Shown here: piece after piece, positions 1-6,917 of the stretch
How the letters are laid out: each line of letters starts with the position of its first letter
Numbering within the stretch: the first letter of the stretch is position 1
From: an uncultured Nitrospinaceae bacterium
GTDB lineage: Bacteria; Nitrospinota; Nitrospinia; Nitrospinales; VA-1
Length of the DNA stretch: 7,864 nucleotides
NCBI GenBank assembly: GCA_913043155.1
Contig: CAJWLY010000065.1
Span: 1-7,864 of the forward strand
Reading direction: 5' to 3'
Translations under genes and position numbers: made by a program
Notes under the pieces: model-generated
Databases searched by the model: none
The model's input: only the letters and a program-made list of their open reading frames with translations
What the model was told of the DNA's origin: nothing

Positions 1-1
1 C

Positions 2-1930
2 TCTATCCTCAAACAGGCTGAATTTTTCGAGGGCGATGTTGTGGTGGACTACAGGAACTTCATGGACTTTAACCGCCCGGAACTGGAAAAGGAGTGGGGC
101 GAAATAGAGTTGAAAAACGTTTCAGCGAGACACCTCGGGTTTCAACCCCTGCTCAGGGTGACGGGAGGTATTTCCTTTGGAGATGGGCGGGTTCGTCTGA
201 GGGAAATGGGCGGATGGTACGGCAGTTCGCCGATTCAACTGGACGGGCGGTTGACTCCTAAATCGGGATTGCCGCTGCATTTCGATGTGCGGGCGACTTT
301 GACGGATTGGACTCCTCAGTCTGATTTTGAGGGCATTCCCACTCTGACGGATTTCAAGTTTTCGGGGCCGGTTAACGCCGACCTTACCCTGACGGGAAAC
401 CGCCGATCGTTTAAATTTAAAAACAAGATTAACTTGACTCGCGCGGGATATCAGTTCTATGGAGATATGCGCAAAAGGGAAAATGTTCCCAACCAACTGA
501 ATGTGCGTGGTGTCTATTCCGAAAAGAAAGGGATTGCTATTGATCATTTTGAATTTGCGCTGGATAAGGAGCGCGTGACCGGCAAGGCCTGGGTCAAAAG
601 TTTTCTCGATCCTGAATATTCCATCAAACTCCAAACGTCTGGATTCAAGACGCACCCAGTGGCATCTGCGGTGGATGAGCTGGAGTTCAACCAGAGCGGA
701 GAGGTGGACCTTGATATCTCTGGACGAGGACACTTGAGCCGTATTGAAGACTCTTTGTTTGAGGGGTCGATGGGTTTAAAGAATCTCGTTTTTAAATGGG
801 AGGATCAAGCTCATCCAGTTACCCTCAGCGCCGATATTCGGTTTTCAGGTCAAACCTACAATTTGCGTGTAGGAAAACTCGAATCTGAACATTCCGACCT
901 GAAGTTCAGCGGCATGCTTAAAAACGGCAAACGCCCGGAACTGACATTGGAATTGACTGGCAAGTCACTGGTTTTGGACGAACTGATTCCAGCTGGGGGT
1001 GAGGAAGAGGAAACGGATCTTAGAAACCTCCTGGAACAATCGCGCTTTTTTTCACAGGGCGCAAGCAGCTTCACCGTTGATCTGGGCAGCCTCAGCTATA
1101 AACGGATGGTGTTCAATGATGTGCTCGGTAAGTTTCTCCTCAAGGATCGGGAAATTAAAATTGACAGGATTCAAATTGGTTCTTTAAACCCGATTGTTGC
1201 CATCGGAAAGTTTTCGGTGAAGGATCCCGAAGCGATCCGGTTCGGAGCTCGGATTAGAGCTAGTAATATCGAGGCCGAAGAATTGCTCGGGATTTTCGGC
1301 AACACGTTCAAGGGTGGGTTGACGGGCAAGGTCAAGAAACTGAATTTAACTTTTCGGAGTCGTGGCAGAAAACTTTCAGAATTCATCCGCTCTCTCAACG
1401 GGGAGGCATCTGTCCGCCTGCGCAAGGGTGAGATCAACACAAAGAAACTTCATGCAGGGGCGTTTAACTTGATGGGACTGGAAATGCCGGTTCGAAGAAA
1501 GAGCAAACCCGCCGAAGACGAATCCTCCAACTACAAAAATATTTATGGGAATTTTATATACGTTGGTGGGGTGGCCGAGACGGAAGATTTTGTTTACGAA
1601 ACAAAACAACGCAGGACCTCTATTGTCGGGAAATTTGATTTAAACCGGCGCAGAATAAACGCGATGGCAGGAGTGGCCCACATGCCCCAGTTAGACAAGT
1701 TCCTGACCCAAATTCCCTTGGTTGGTAAAGTCCTCACCGGCGGCGATGATGCCAGTTTGGTCATAACCTATCACTCTGTCAAAGGTCCGTTTGACGACCC
1801 GATAATCTCTCTCGTTCCCTTCGAAACACTGGGAAAGAAGGTCATGGGGATTTTTCAAGGGATTCTGCAAACGTCTGAGGAAATCCTTACTTTGCCGGCG
1901 GATGTGATGGAAAAAGGAACGACCAATTGA
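2..1930 (+). CDS. AsmA/YhdP-like envelope protein, C-terminal part (5' end outside window)
   Basis: The reading frame is open from base 2, so the first in-window GTG (base 41) is not the real start and the N-terminus with its expected membrane anchor is missing. What is visible is a long run of alternating short beta strands (many VxLxLxG-type stretches such as NADLTLTG and LTLELTGKSL) without membrane helices, typical of the AsmA/TamB/YhdP superfamily. The end carries the AsmA-like C-terminal signature: SLNGEASVRLRKGEI, then IPLVGKVLTGGDDASLVITY, GPFDDPIISLVPFETLG and a short amphipathic tail. Members are anchored in the inner membrane and span the periplasm; E. coli YhdP, TamB and YdbH move phospholipids toward the outer membrane. 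A similar role here is inference from the fold. It runs toward the minus-strand genes and shares no operon with them. The family is clear, the exact subfamily is not. Confidence 0.8.
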   Translation, partial: SILKQAEFFEGDVVVDYRNFMDFNRPELEKEWGEIELKNVSARHLGFQPLLRVTGGISFGDGRVRLREMGGWYGSSPIQLDGRLTPKSGLPLHFDVRATLTDWTPQSDFEGIPTLTDFKFSGPVNADLTLTGNRRSFKFKNKINLTRAGYQFYGDMRKRENVPNQLNVRGVYSEKKGIAIDHFEFALDKERVTGKAWVKSFLDPEYSIKLQTSGFKTHPVASAVDELEFNQSGEVDLDISGRGHLSRIEDSLFEGSMGLKNLVFKWEDQAHPVTLSADIRFSGQTYNLRVGKLESEHSDLKFSGMLKNGKRPELTLELTGKSLVLDELIPAGGEEEETDLRNLLEQSRFFSQGASSFTVDLGSLSYKRMVFNDVLGKFLLKDREIKIDRIQIGSLNPIVAIGKFSVKDPEAIRFGARIRASNIEAEELLGIFGNTFKGGLTGKVKKLNLTFRSRGRKLSEFIRSLNGEASVRLRKGEINTKKLHAGAFNLMGLEMPVRRKSKPAEDESSNYKNIYGNFIYVGGVAETEDFVYETKQRRTSIVGKFDLNRRRINAMAGVAHMPQLDKFLTQIPLVGKVLTGGDDASLVITYHSVKGPFDDPIISLVPFETLGKKVMGIFQGILQTSEEILTLPADVMEKGTTN

Positions 1931-1980
1931 TACGCCCGCCCCTTCTTCACCTTTTTTAATCCAACAAAAATAATTAGTTT
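1931..1980. other. Convergent gap between asmA-like gene and oadG
   Basis: Fifty bases lie between the stop codons of two genes that face each other. The left half is C-rich and ends in a run of six T; the right half is A/T-rich. The only pairing I found is AAAAAGG (1911-1917) with CCTTTTT (1950-1956), with a loop of about 32 bases, which is too weak to call an intrinsic terminator for either strand. Termination here may be Rho-dependent. Confidence 0.5.
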
Positions 1981-2268
1981 TTACTGCCCGGGGTTGATTT
2001 GGGTGACCTGGAATTCGCCGGGAGACTTGCCAAGATGGGCTCCCAATGCGGCGGTGATGGCTGTGACGATTTCTGGGGGAACTCTGGGGTCCGTCACCAA
2101 AGCCGCTGTCGGATTTGGGCGTGTTCTAGCAGGTGCCGGAGGTTCTTCATAGGGCGCTAGGTACACCATCACTTTTATGGTGTAGATGAGGATAATCAGC
2201 ACCGCAAAAATAACCGACATGGCGATGACGGATATGGTCAGGGGTGTGGTAAGGGTTGCCGTGTCCAT
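1981..2268 (-). CDS. oadG: OadG-family gamma subunit of sodium-pumping decarboxylase
   Basis: A 95-residue protein with one hydrophobic helix (about residues 10-37), then a proline/alanine-rich linker (41-57: EEPPAPARTRPNPTAAL), then a small C-terminal segment (62-90) with PPEIVTAITAALGAHLGKSPGEFQV, a pattern common in gamma subunits of sodium-translocating decarboxylases. Gamma anchors the alpha subunit to OadB, stabilises the complex and, in Klebsiella, binds zinc. Length and layout match the family (roughly 80-130 residues). It is the last gene of the oad cluster, 9 bases after the oadB stop, and no Shine-Dalgarno sequence precedes its ATG, so it probably depends on translation of oadB. 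Only one histidine (H78) is present, so the histidine cluster of the Klebsiella subunit is not reproduced. Sequence conservation in this family is low; the assignment rests on topology plus context. Confidence 0.85.
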   Translation of the reverse strand: MDTATLTTPLTISVIAMSVIFAVLIILIYTIKVMVYLAPYEEPPAPARTRPNPTAALVTDPRVPPEIVTAITAALGAHLGKSPGEFQVTQINPGQ

Positions 2269-2277
2269 GGTTTTCGA

Positions 2278-3477
2278 TCAGGGTAAAGATACAATATGCG
2301 CGACTGCCTCAAAAGCACTCTGAGCATGGGGGCTCGCCCCACCCACGTCGCCAAACAGGGAAATAAAGATGCCGGCTGCCACTGCACTTCCAATCACCCC
2401 CGCTACGTTGGGGCCCATCGCGTGCATGAGTAAAAAGTTGGAGGGGTCTTCCTCGGACCCTACTTTCTGCGAAACCCGAGCCGCCATCGGCACCGCTGAT
2501 ACGCCCGCCGACCCGATCAGTGGATTGATCTTGCCGCCGGAGACCTTGCACATTACTTTTCCAAAAATTACTCCGCCCGCGGTCGCCATCGCAAAGGCGA
2601 TCAGGCCGAGAAGAATGATCTTGAGTGTTTCCAGTCGCAGGAAAGAGTCGGCGGTCATGGAAGATCCTACCGCCAGCGCGAGCAGAATGGTAACGATATT
2701 AATCAAATGTGTTTCGGAAGTTTCATGAAGCCTTGCCGTTACCCCGCTTTCCCGAAACAGATTACCAAGCATCAGCATCCCCAGCAGGGGGGTAACCCCG
2801 GGGAGCATCAGACAGCAGACAATCGTCGCCACGATGGGGAACAGAATTTTCACTGTCTGCGAGATTGGTTTCAACTGCTCCATTTTTATTTTTCTTTCTT
2901 CAGGCGTAGTGAGCCAGCGCATGATTGGCGGCTGAATGAGGGGAACCAGCGACATGTAGGAGTAGGCCGCCACTGCAATGGGAGCCAGAAGGTGGGGCGC
3001 GAGCTTGCTCGCAATGAAAATCGATGTAGGTCCGTCAGCACCTCCTATAATCCCGATGGCACTGGCCTCCTTTAGGTTAAACCCAAGAAACACAGCACCG
3101 ATCAGCGTTGTATAAACTCCGATTTGAGCGGCTGCACCCAGCGCAAGCATCTTCGGGTTGGCTAGCAACGGGCCAAAATCAGTGAGCGCACCCACCCCCA
3201 AAAAAATCAGCGGAGGCAGTACCTCATATTTAACGCCCTGATAGAAAAAATATAACAGGCCGCCTTCGTTGGTACTTGCCATCATGCTGAATGGAAGATT
3301 GGCCAATAGGCAGCCGAACCCAATCGGCAACAATAGGAGTGGTTCGAATTTTTTTCCGATAGCGAGGTAAAGCAGAACGCAGGACACCACAAGCATCACC
3401 CCATGACCGGATGTCAGGCCGGTGAATCCGGTGGTCCCGAGTATTTTGGCTAAGGCGTCGCCGAAACTGAGTTCCAT
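2278..3477 (-). CDS. oadB: Sodium-translocating oxaloacetate decarboxylase, beta subunit
   Basis: A 399-residue, very hydrophobic protein that decarboxylates the carboxybiotin of OadA and couples this to sodium export across the inner membrane. Family signatures are all present: KFEPLLLLPIGFG (43-55), GIIGGADGPTSIF (142-154), GNLFRESGV (238-246), KINPLIGSAGVSAVPMAAR (316-334) and HAMGPNVAGVIGSAVAAG (352-369). Residues known to matter in Klebsiella OadB (D203, Y229, N373, S382, R389) fall at D148, Y174, N318, S327 and R334, all with the same offset of 55, which supports both the family call and an intact coupling site. Length agrees with the shorter members of the family. The ATG gives the usual N-terminus ahead of the first membrane helix. 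It lies 22 bases after oadA and 9 bases before oadG, so the three are almost surely co-transcribed. The same fold serves methylmalonyl-CoA and glutaconyl-CoA decarboxylases; the OadA-type alpha subunit next door decides for oxaloacetate. Confidence 0.95.
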   Translation of the reverse strand: MELSFGDALAKILGTTGFTGLTSGHGVMLVVSCVLLYLAIGKKFEPLLLLPIGFGCLLANLPFSMMASTNEGGLLYFFYQGVKYEVLPPLIFLGVGALTDFGPLLANPKMLALGAAAQIGVYTTLIGAVFLGFNLKEASAIGIIGGADGPTSIFIASKLAPHLLAPIAVAAYSYMSLVPLIQPPIMRWLTTPEERKIKMEQLKPISQTVKILFPIVATIVCCLMLPGVTPLLGMLMLGNLFRESGVTARLHETSETHLINIVTILLALAVGSSMTADSFLRLETLKIILLGLIAFAMATAGGVIFGKVMCKVSGGKINPLIGSAGVSAVPMAARVSQKVGSEEDPSNFLLMHAMGPNVAGVIGSAVAAGIFISLFGDVGGASPHAQSAFEAVAHIVSLP

Positions 3478-3499
3478 GAATCGATGGGGTTAAAAAGAC

Positions 3500-5269
3500 C
3501 TAACCGATGACCAGCAGAGTATCACCGGTTTTCACGTTTTGTCCTTCCTGAACCTGAATGGATTTTATGGAGCCGCCCGTGGAGGCACGCACCTCGGTTT
3601 CCATTTTCATGGATTCCAAGATGATAACAACGTCCCCTTCGTTGACCTGATCTCCTACCGCGACTTTGATAGAAAACACGGATCCCGGAAGAGGCGAGGC
3701 TACGCTGGTTCCCCCTCCGGTGGATACCTGGGGGGCCGTCTGGGGCTGTGCGGTGGTTGCAGGTGCGGCGACAGGTTGTGCCGCGCCACCTACACTCACT
3801 TGCACGGAGAAGGGTTGTCCATTAACAGTAACTGTATAGGTCCCGTCGCCCGTAGCCTGAGTTGCTGGAGCCGTTGGAGCCGCTGATGTTGCCGGGGGGG
3901 CCGCGGCCGGTTCAGTAGAGGTGATCCCCTTGGCGCGGTTCGCGAAGAACTCCAACGCGACCTTGGGAAACAGCGCGTATGACAACATATCTTCTTCCGA
4001 CTTACATTTGCCCTTACATTCTTTGACGACCTTGTCCCACTCCGGCTCCAGAAGGTCAGCCGGCCGGCAATCGATCGCAGTATCGTTTTCCTGGGCCTTG
4101 GCCAACAGGTCGGGGTCGAGCGGTCCCGGGAGTTTGCCGTACTTTCCGAGGACGCATTCACGGGTTTCCTTGGAGATGATTTTGTAGCGTTCGCCGGTTA
4201 GAACATTCAATGTCGCCTGCGAACCGACGATCTGGCTGGTGGGTGTTACCAGCGGCGGGTATCCCATGTCTTTTCGGACACGGGGGACCTCTTCAAGGAC
4301 TTCGCTCAGGTTATCCAGAGCGTCTTGATCCCGAAGCTGGTTTTCCATATTGGAAATCATTCCTCCCGGGATTTGTGACTTGAGGATATTGATGTCGACT
4401 CCTTTGAAATCGCTTTCAAACGCACTGTAACTTTTACGCACCTCGCGGAAATAATCGGCGATCTCTTCCAGCAAACCCAAGTCGAGTCCGGTATCCTTTA
4501 GCGTACCCTTTTGAGCCGCGACGACACATTCGGTCGGATAGTGGCCCGCTCCCATTGAAAGGCTGGAGATGGCGGTATCGACTATGTCCACGCCAGACTC
4601 GATGGCGCGTTCCAGGTTCATGCCCACGAGACCGGTCGTAGCATGAGTGTGCAGATGAATCGGTAGGTCAACGTTCTTTTTGATTTCCCGGATCAGGGTG
4701 CCGGTAGCGTCGGGTGTGAGCAGTCCAGCCATATCCTTGATGCAGATGATATCCGATCCCATATCAACCAACTGCTTAGCCATCTTGATATAGAGGTTGA
4801 TGTCGTGAACGGGACTCACCGTGTAGCTGATGCAGCCTTCAACGATTTTTCCGCATTGTTTCACGGTTTTGATTGCAGTCTCGACATTCCGCAGGTCATT
4901 GAGCGCATCGAATATACGAAATATATCGATTCCCACATCGACCGATTTTTTAACAAAGCGCTCAACGATGTCATCGGCGTAATGCCGGTAGCCGACACAG
5001 TTTTGTCCCCGGAGCAACATTTGGAACGGTGTGTTAGGGATGACCTTTTTAAGTTTGCGGGCACGTTCCCAAGGATCCTCGTTCAGGAAGCGAAGGCAGG
5101 AATCGAACGTTGCCCCGCCCCAAGTCTCGAGAGAGAAAAATCCAACCTGATCCAGTTTTTCCCCGATCGGCAACATGTCCTCTGTGCGCATCCGGGTGGC
5201 CAGAAGGGATTGATGGGCGTCTCTTAATACAAGTTCGGTGATTTTTAAGGGATGTTTTTGTGTCGCCAT
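3500..5269 (-). CDS. oadA: Oxaloacetate decarboxylase alpha subunit (biotin-carrying carboxyltransferase)
   Basis: A 589-residue cytoplasmic enzyme that moves the C4 carboxyl group of oxaloacetate onto biotin, giving pyruvate; OadB then releases the CO2. Order of domains: HMGL-like carboxyltransferase barrel (about 9-275) with LRDAHQS, CIKDMAGLL and LHTHATTG; conserved PYC/OADA domain (about 300-450); Ala/Pro/Thr linker (452-472); association strand YTVTVNGQPFSVQV (478-491); second linker (496-522); biotinyl domain (523-589) with ESMKMET. Metal-site residues D17, K178, H207 and H209 sit at the same numbers as in Vibrio cholerae OadA, which also supports the chosen ATG. Biotin lysine is K555, 34 residues from the end, the normal spacing. 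It is the first gene of oadA-oadB-oadG, has no Shine-Dalgarno sequence and follows a 175-base gap likely to hold its promoter. No biotin carboxylase gene is in view. The alternative is pyruvate carboxylase subunit B, but oadB and oadG directly downstream favour the sodium pump. Confidence 0.95.
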   Translation of the reverse strand: MATQKHPLKITELVLRDAHQSLLATRMRTEDMLPIGEKLDQVGFFSLETWGGATFDSCLRFLNEDPWERARKLKKVIPNTPFQMLLRGQNCVGYRHYADDIVERFVKKSVDVGIDIFRIFDALNDLRNVETAIKTVKQCGKIVEGCISYTVSPVHDINLYIKMAKQLVDMGSDIICIKDMAGLLTPDATGTLIREIKKNVDLPIHLHTHATTGLVGMNLERAIESGVDIVDTAISSLSMGAGHYPTECVVAAQKGTLKDTGLDLGLLEEIADYFREVRKSYSAFESDFKGVDINILKSQIPGGMISNMENQLRDQDALDNLSEVLEEVPRVRKDMGYPPLVTPTSQIVGSQATLNVLTGERYKIISKETRECVLGKYGKLPGPLDPDLLAKAQENDTAIDCRPADLLEPEWDKVVKECKGKCKSEEDMLSYALFPKVALEFFANRAKGITSTEPAAAPPATSAAPTAPATQATGDGTYTVTVNGQPFSVQVSVGGAAQPVAAPATTAQPQTAPQVSTGGGTSVASPLPGSVFSIKVAVGDQVNEGDVVIILESMKMETEVRASTGGSIKSIQVQEGQNVKTGDTLLVIG

Positions 5270-5291
5270 TTTCTAGAAACGTTTACAGCTG

Positions 5292-5304
5292 TCCCCAACG
5301 GGGA
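5292..5304 (-). other. Small GC hairpin in the oadA leader
   Basis: Read on the minus strand this is TCCCC, a three-base GTT loop, then GGGGA: five perfect pairs ending 22 bases before the oadA ATG. No T-run follows, so it is not an intrinsic terminator. If it is in the transcript it lies close to the ribosome-binding region and could influence initiation. The stem is short and may be chance. Confidence 0.3.
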
Positions 5305-5335
5305 AGGTAGTTTTAATAGATTATTGTGTTTGATT

Positions 5336-5378
5336 TTCAGTCGCAGGGCCGAGCCAAATGCGCGTATTCAGTCACAGG
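5336..5378 (-). repeat. Spaced 12-base direct repeat upstream of oadA (possible operator)
   Basis: TTCAGTCGCAGG at 5336-5347 and TTCAGTCACAGG at 5367-5378 (plus strand) differ at one base and start 31 bases apart, close to three turns of B-form DNA, so a dimeric regulator could touch both on one face of the helix. On the transcribed strand they read CCTGYGACTGAA. They sit 67 and 98 bases upstream of the oadA ATG. Function as regulator sites is inference. An 11-of-12 match also occurs in oadB coding sequence at 2630-2641, so chance is not excluded. Confidence 0.35.
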
Positions 5379-5412
5379 TATGATTTGTGTGCCCCGCCAC
5401 AGAGAACCCGGA

Positions 5413-5441
5413 ATACTAAATTAATATGCGTGCAAAATCAA
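5413..5441 (-). promoter_or_regulatory. Candidate sigma-70-type promoter for oadA
   Basis: On the minus strand, TTGATT (5441-5436) and TAGTAT (5418-5413) are separated by exactly 17 bases, each matching four of six consensus positions. This would give a leader of about 135 bases before oadA that includes the direct repeat and the hairpin. A rival is AATAAT (5325-5320), a better -10 but with no -35 box. In that case the proximal repeat copy overlaps the -35 region, as expected of an activator-dependent promoter. Transcription from the trk genes could also continue through. Confidence 0.25.
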
Positions 5442-5444
5442 ATC

Positions 5445-6917
5445 TTATTTGCGCCACGCCATGGGCAGAAAAAGAAGCATGATCCCATATATCTCCAACC
5501 GTCCCATCAACATGAAGGCGATTAGAATGCCCTTTCCCAGTATGGGGATATCGGCATAGGTGCCGGTGGCTCCAACCTCTCCTAGTCCCGGTCCAATATT
5601 GAAAAGACAGGCCACCGAAGCCGAGATTGAGGTGATCAGGTCGACTCCCATTAGGGACAGAAGAACACAACTCAAGGTAGCGAACCCCATGAAAAGGCAA
5701 GTGAGAGCGACGACATTCGTCAGGTCGTCGGGGTCAACAGATTTCTTTGCCACTTTCACATGGAAAATTGCGCGCGGATAAACCAACTTTTTCAGCTCAC
5801 GGCCTATGATTTTAAAAAGAATAATGAAGCGGATGGCTTTTAGTGATCCGCTGGTCGAACCCGAACAGCCGCCGACCATCATGATCACGATCATAAAAAT
5901 TCTCAGGAAATTCGGCCACGCGTTGAAATCGTCGGTTACGAATCCAGACGTGGTATTGATCGACATTACATTGAATGCCGCATCGCGGAACGAAGCACTC
6001 AAAGCTGCATCGGGCCGGGAGGAGGACAGCCCCCATGTCGCCAGAACGATCCCGATGATAATCATTGTGTAGTAGAAACGCAGCTCAGGATTTTTAAATA
6101 CGTTTACAAAATTTCCGGTGACCAGCTGATAATGGAGCGCGAAACTGATCCCGCCCAGGAACATGAAAAGGATAGAAATCGATTCCACATAAACGCTGTC
6201 GAAGTAGCCGATGCTGGCGCTATGCGTCGAAAATCCTCCCGTGGCGACGGTAGAGAGGCTGTGGCACACGGCATCGAAAAAGCCTACGCCACCCAGGCTG
6301 AGTAGGATTACCTCAAGGGCGGTCAGGGCGACGTAGGTTTTCCACAGTATTTTTGCGGTTTCCGCAAGCCGTGGTTGCATGCGTTCCACGGTGACCCCGC
6401 CGGGCACTTCCGCCTTGAATAGGTGAAAACTTCCGATTCCCAGGGCAGGGAAAATTGCCATCGAAAGCAGTATGATTCCCATCCCGCCCAACCACTGGGT
6501 GAGGTTTCGCCAGAACAGAATTCCAAGGGGCATTGAGTCGATATTAGTAAGGATCGTTGCCCCCGTGGTGGTGAATCCGCTCATGCTTTCGAAAAAGGCA
6601 TCGATAAATTCGGGGCAGGCACCAGACAGGTAGTAGGGCATGGCGCCGAACAGCGCGACAAACACCCATGACAGGGTAACAATGGCGAACCCTTCGCGAT
6701 CTCTCAGTTTTTCTACGCCCGAGGGAAGAATTTTCCACAGAGTCAGCCCGGTCAGAAACGATACCAACAGGGTCAACGTGAACGCCTGGGTTTCGGTCAT
6801 GTAGCCGGGCAGTGCGGGGAACTGGTAGTACAGGGAAATCCCGATGGGCAGGAGCAAAAGCCCAGAAAGGAGAAGGAGGAGAACCCCCACGACGTTGAAA
6901 ATTGCGAGGATATTCAT
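5445..6917 (-). CDS. trkH: Trk-type potassium uptake protein, membrane subunit
   Basis: A 490-residue inner-membrane protein, the pore subunit of the Trk potassium uptake system. It shows the four-fold membrane/pore-loop repeat of the SKT family. The selectivity-filter segments are TTTGAT (116-121), STVATGGFST (222-231), SINTTSGF (319-325 region) and FNIGPGLG (439-446). GGCSGSTSGSLKAIRF (349-364) is the conserved stretch at the gating loop and following helix, close to the usual GGCAGSTAGG. QWLGGMGIILL (141-151) is another family mark. The N-terminus opens with a hydrophobic helix and the protein ends MAWRK, as full-length homologues do; length is normal (480-490). Its ATG overlaps the trkA stop codon by one base (TAATG) and no Shine-Dalgarno sequence is visible, so its translation is probably coupled to trkA. 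TrkA should form the regulatory ring beneath it in the cytoplasm. Confidence 0.95.
   Translation of the reverse strand: MNILAIFNVVGVLLLLLSGLLLLPIGISLYYQFPALPGYMTETQAFTLTLLVSFLTGLTLWKILPSGVEKLRDREGFAIVTLSWVFVALFGAMPYYLSGACPEFIDAFFESMSGFTTTGATILTNIDSMPLGILFWRNLTQWLGGMGIILLSMAIFPALGIGSFHLFKAEVPGGVTVERMQPRLAETAKILWKTYVALTALEVILLSLGGVGFFDAVCHSLSTVATGGFSTHSASIGYFDSVYVESISILFMFLGGISFALHYQLVTGNFVNVFKNPELRFYYTMIIIGIVLATWGLSSSRPDAALSASFRDAAFNVMSINTTSGFVTDDFNAWPNFLRIFMIVIMMVGGCSGSTSGSLKAIRFIILFKIIGRELKKLVYPRAIFHVKVAKKSVDPDDLTNVVALTCLFMGFATLSCVLLSLMGVDLITSISASVACLFNIGPGLGEVGATGTYADIPILGKGILIAFMLMGRLEIYGIMLLFLPMAWRK

Noticed and set aside
122..733. Minus-strand open frame of 203 codons opposite the AsmA-like gene
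   Set aside because: It lies entirely antisense to a well-supported coding frame, its translation is rich in Arg, Ser and Pro without any recognisable domain, and no promoter or ribosome site precedes it.
1966..1982. AAAAA...TTTTT pairing at the end of oadG as a terminator
   Set aside because: The stem is only A-T pairs with no GC core, too weak for an intrinsic terminator.
2630..2641. Third near-copy (11 of 12) of the TTCAGTCGCAGG repeat inside oadB
   Set aside because: It lies within codons for a conserved part of OadB (around RLETL) and is isolated, so it is more likely chance than an operator.
4805..5227. Plus-strand open frame of 140 codons opposite oadA
   Set aside because: The opposite strand encodes the conserved carboxyltransferase barrel, which fully explains the open frame.
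5385..5405. Possible trkH terminator hairpin (TGTG, loop GCGGGG, CACA) in the 5270-5444 gap
   Set aside because: The stem is only four pairs and is not followed by a T-run; it does not meet the pattern of a terminator.
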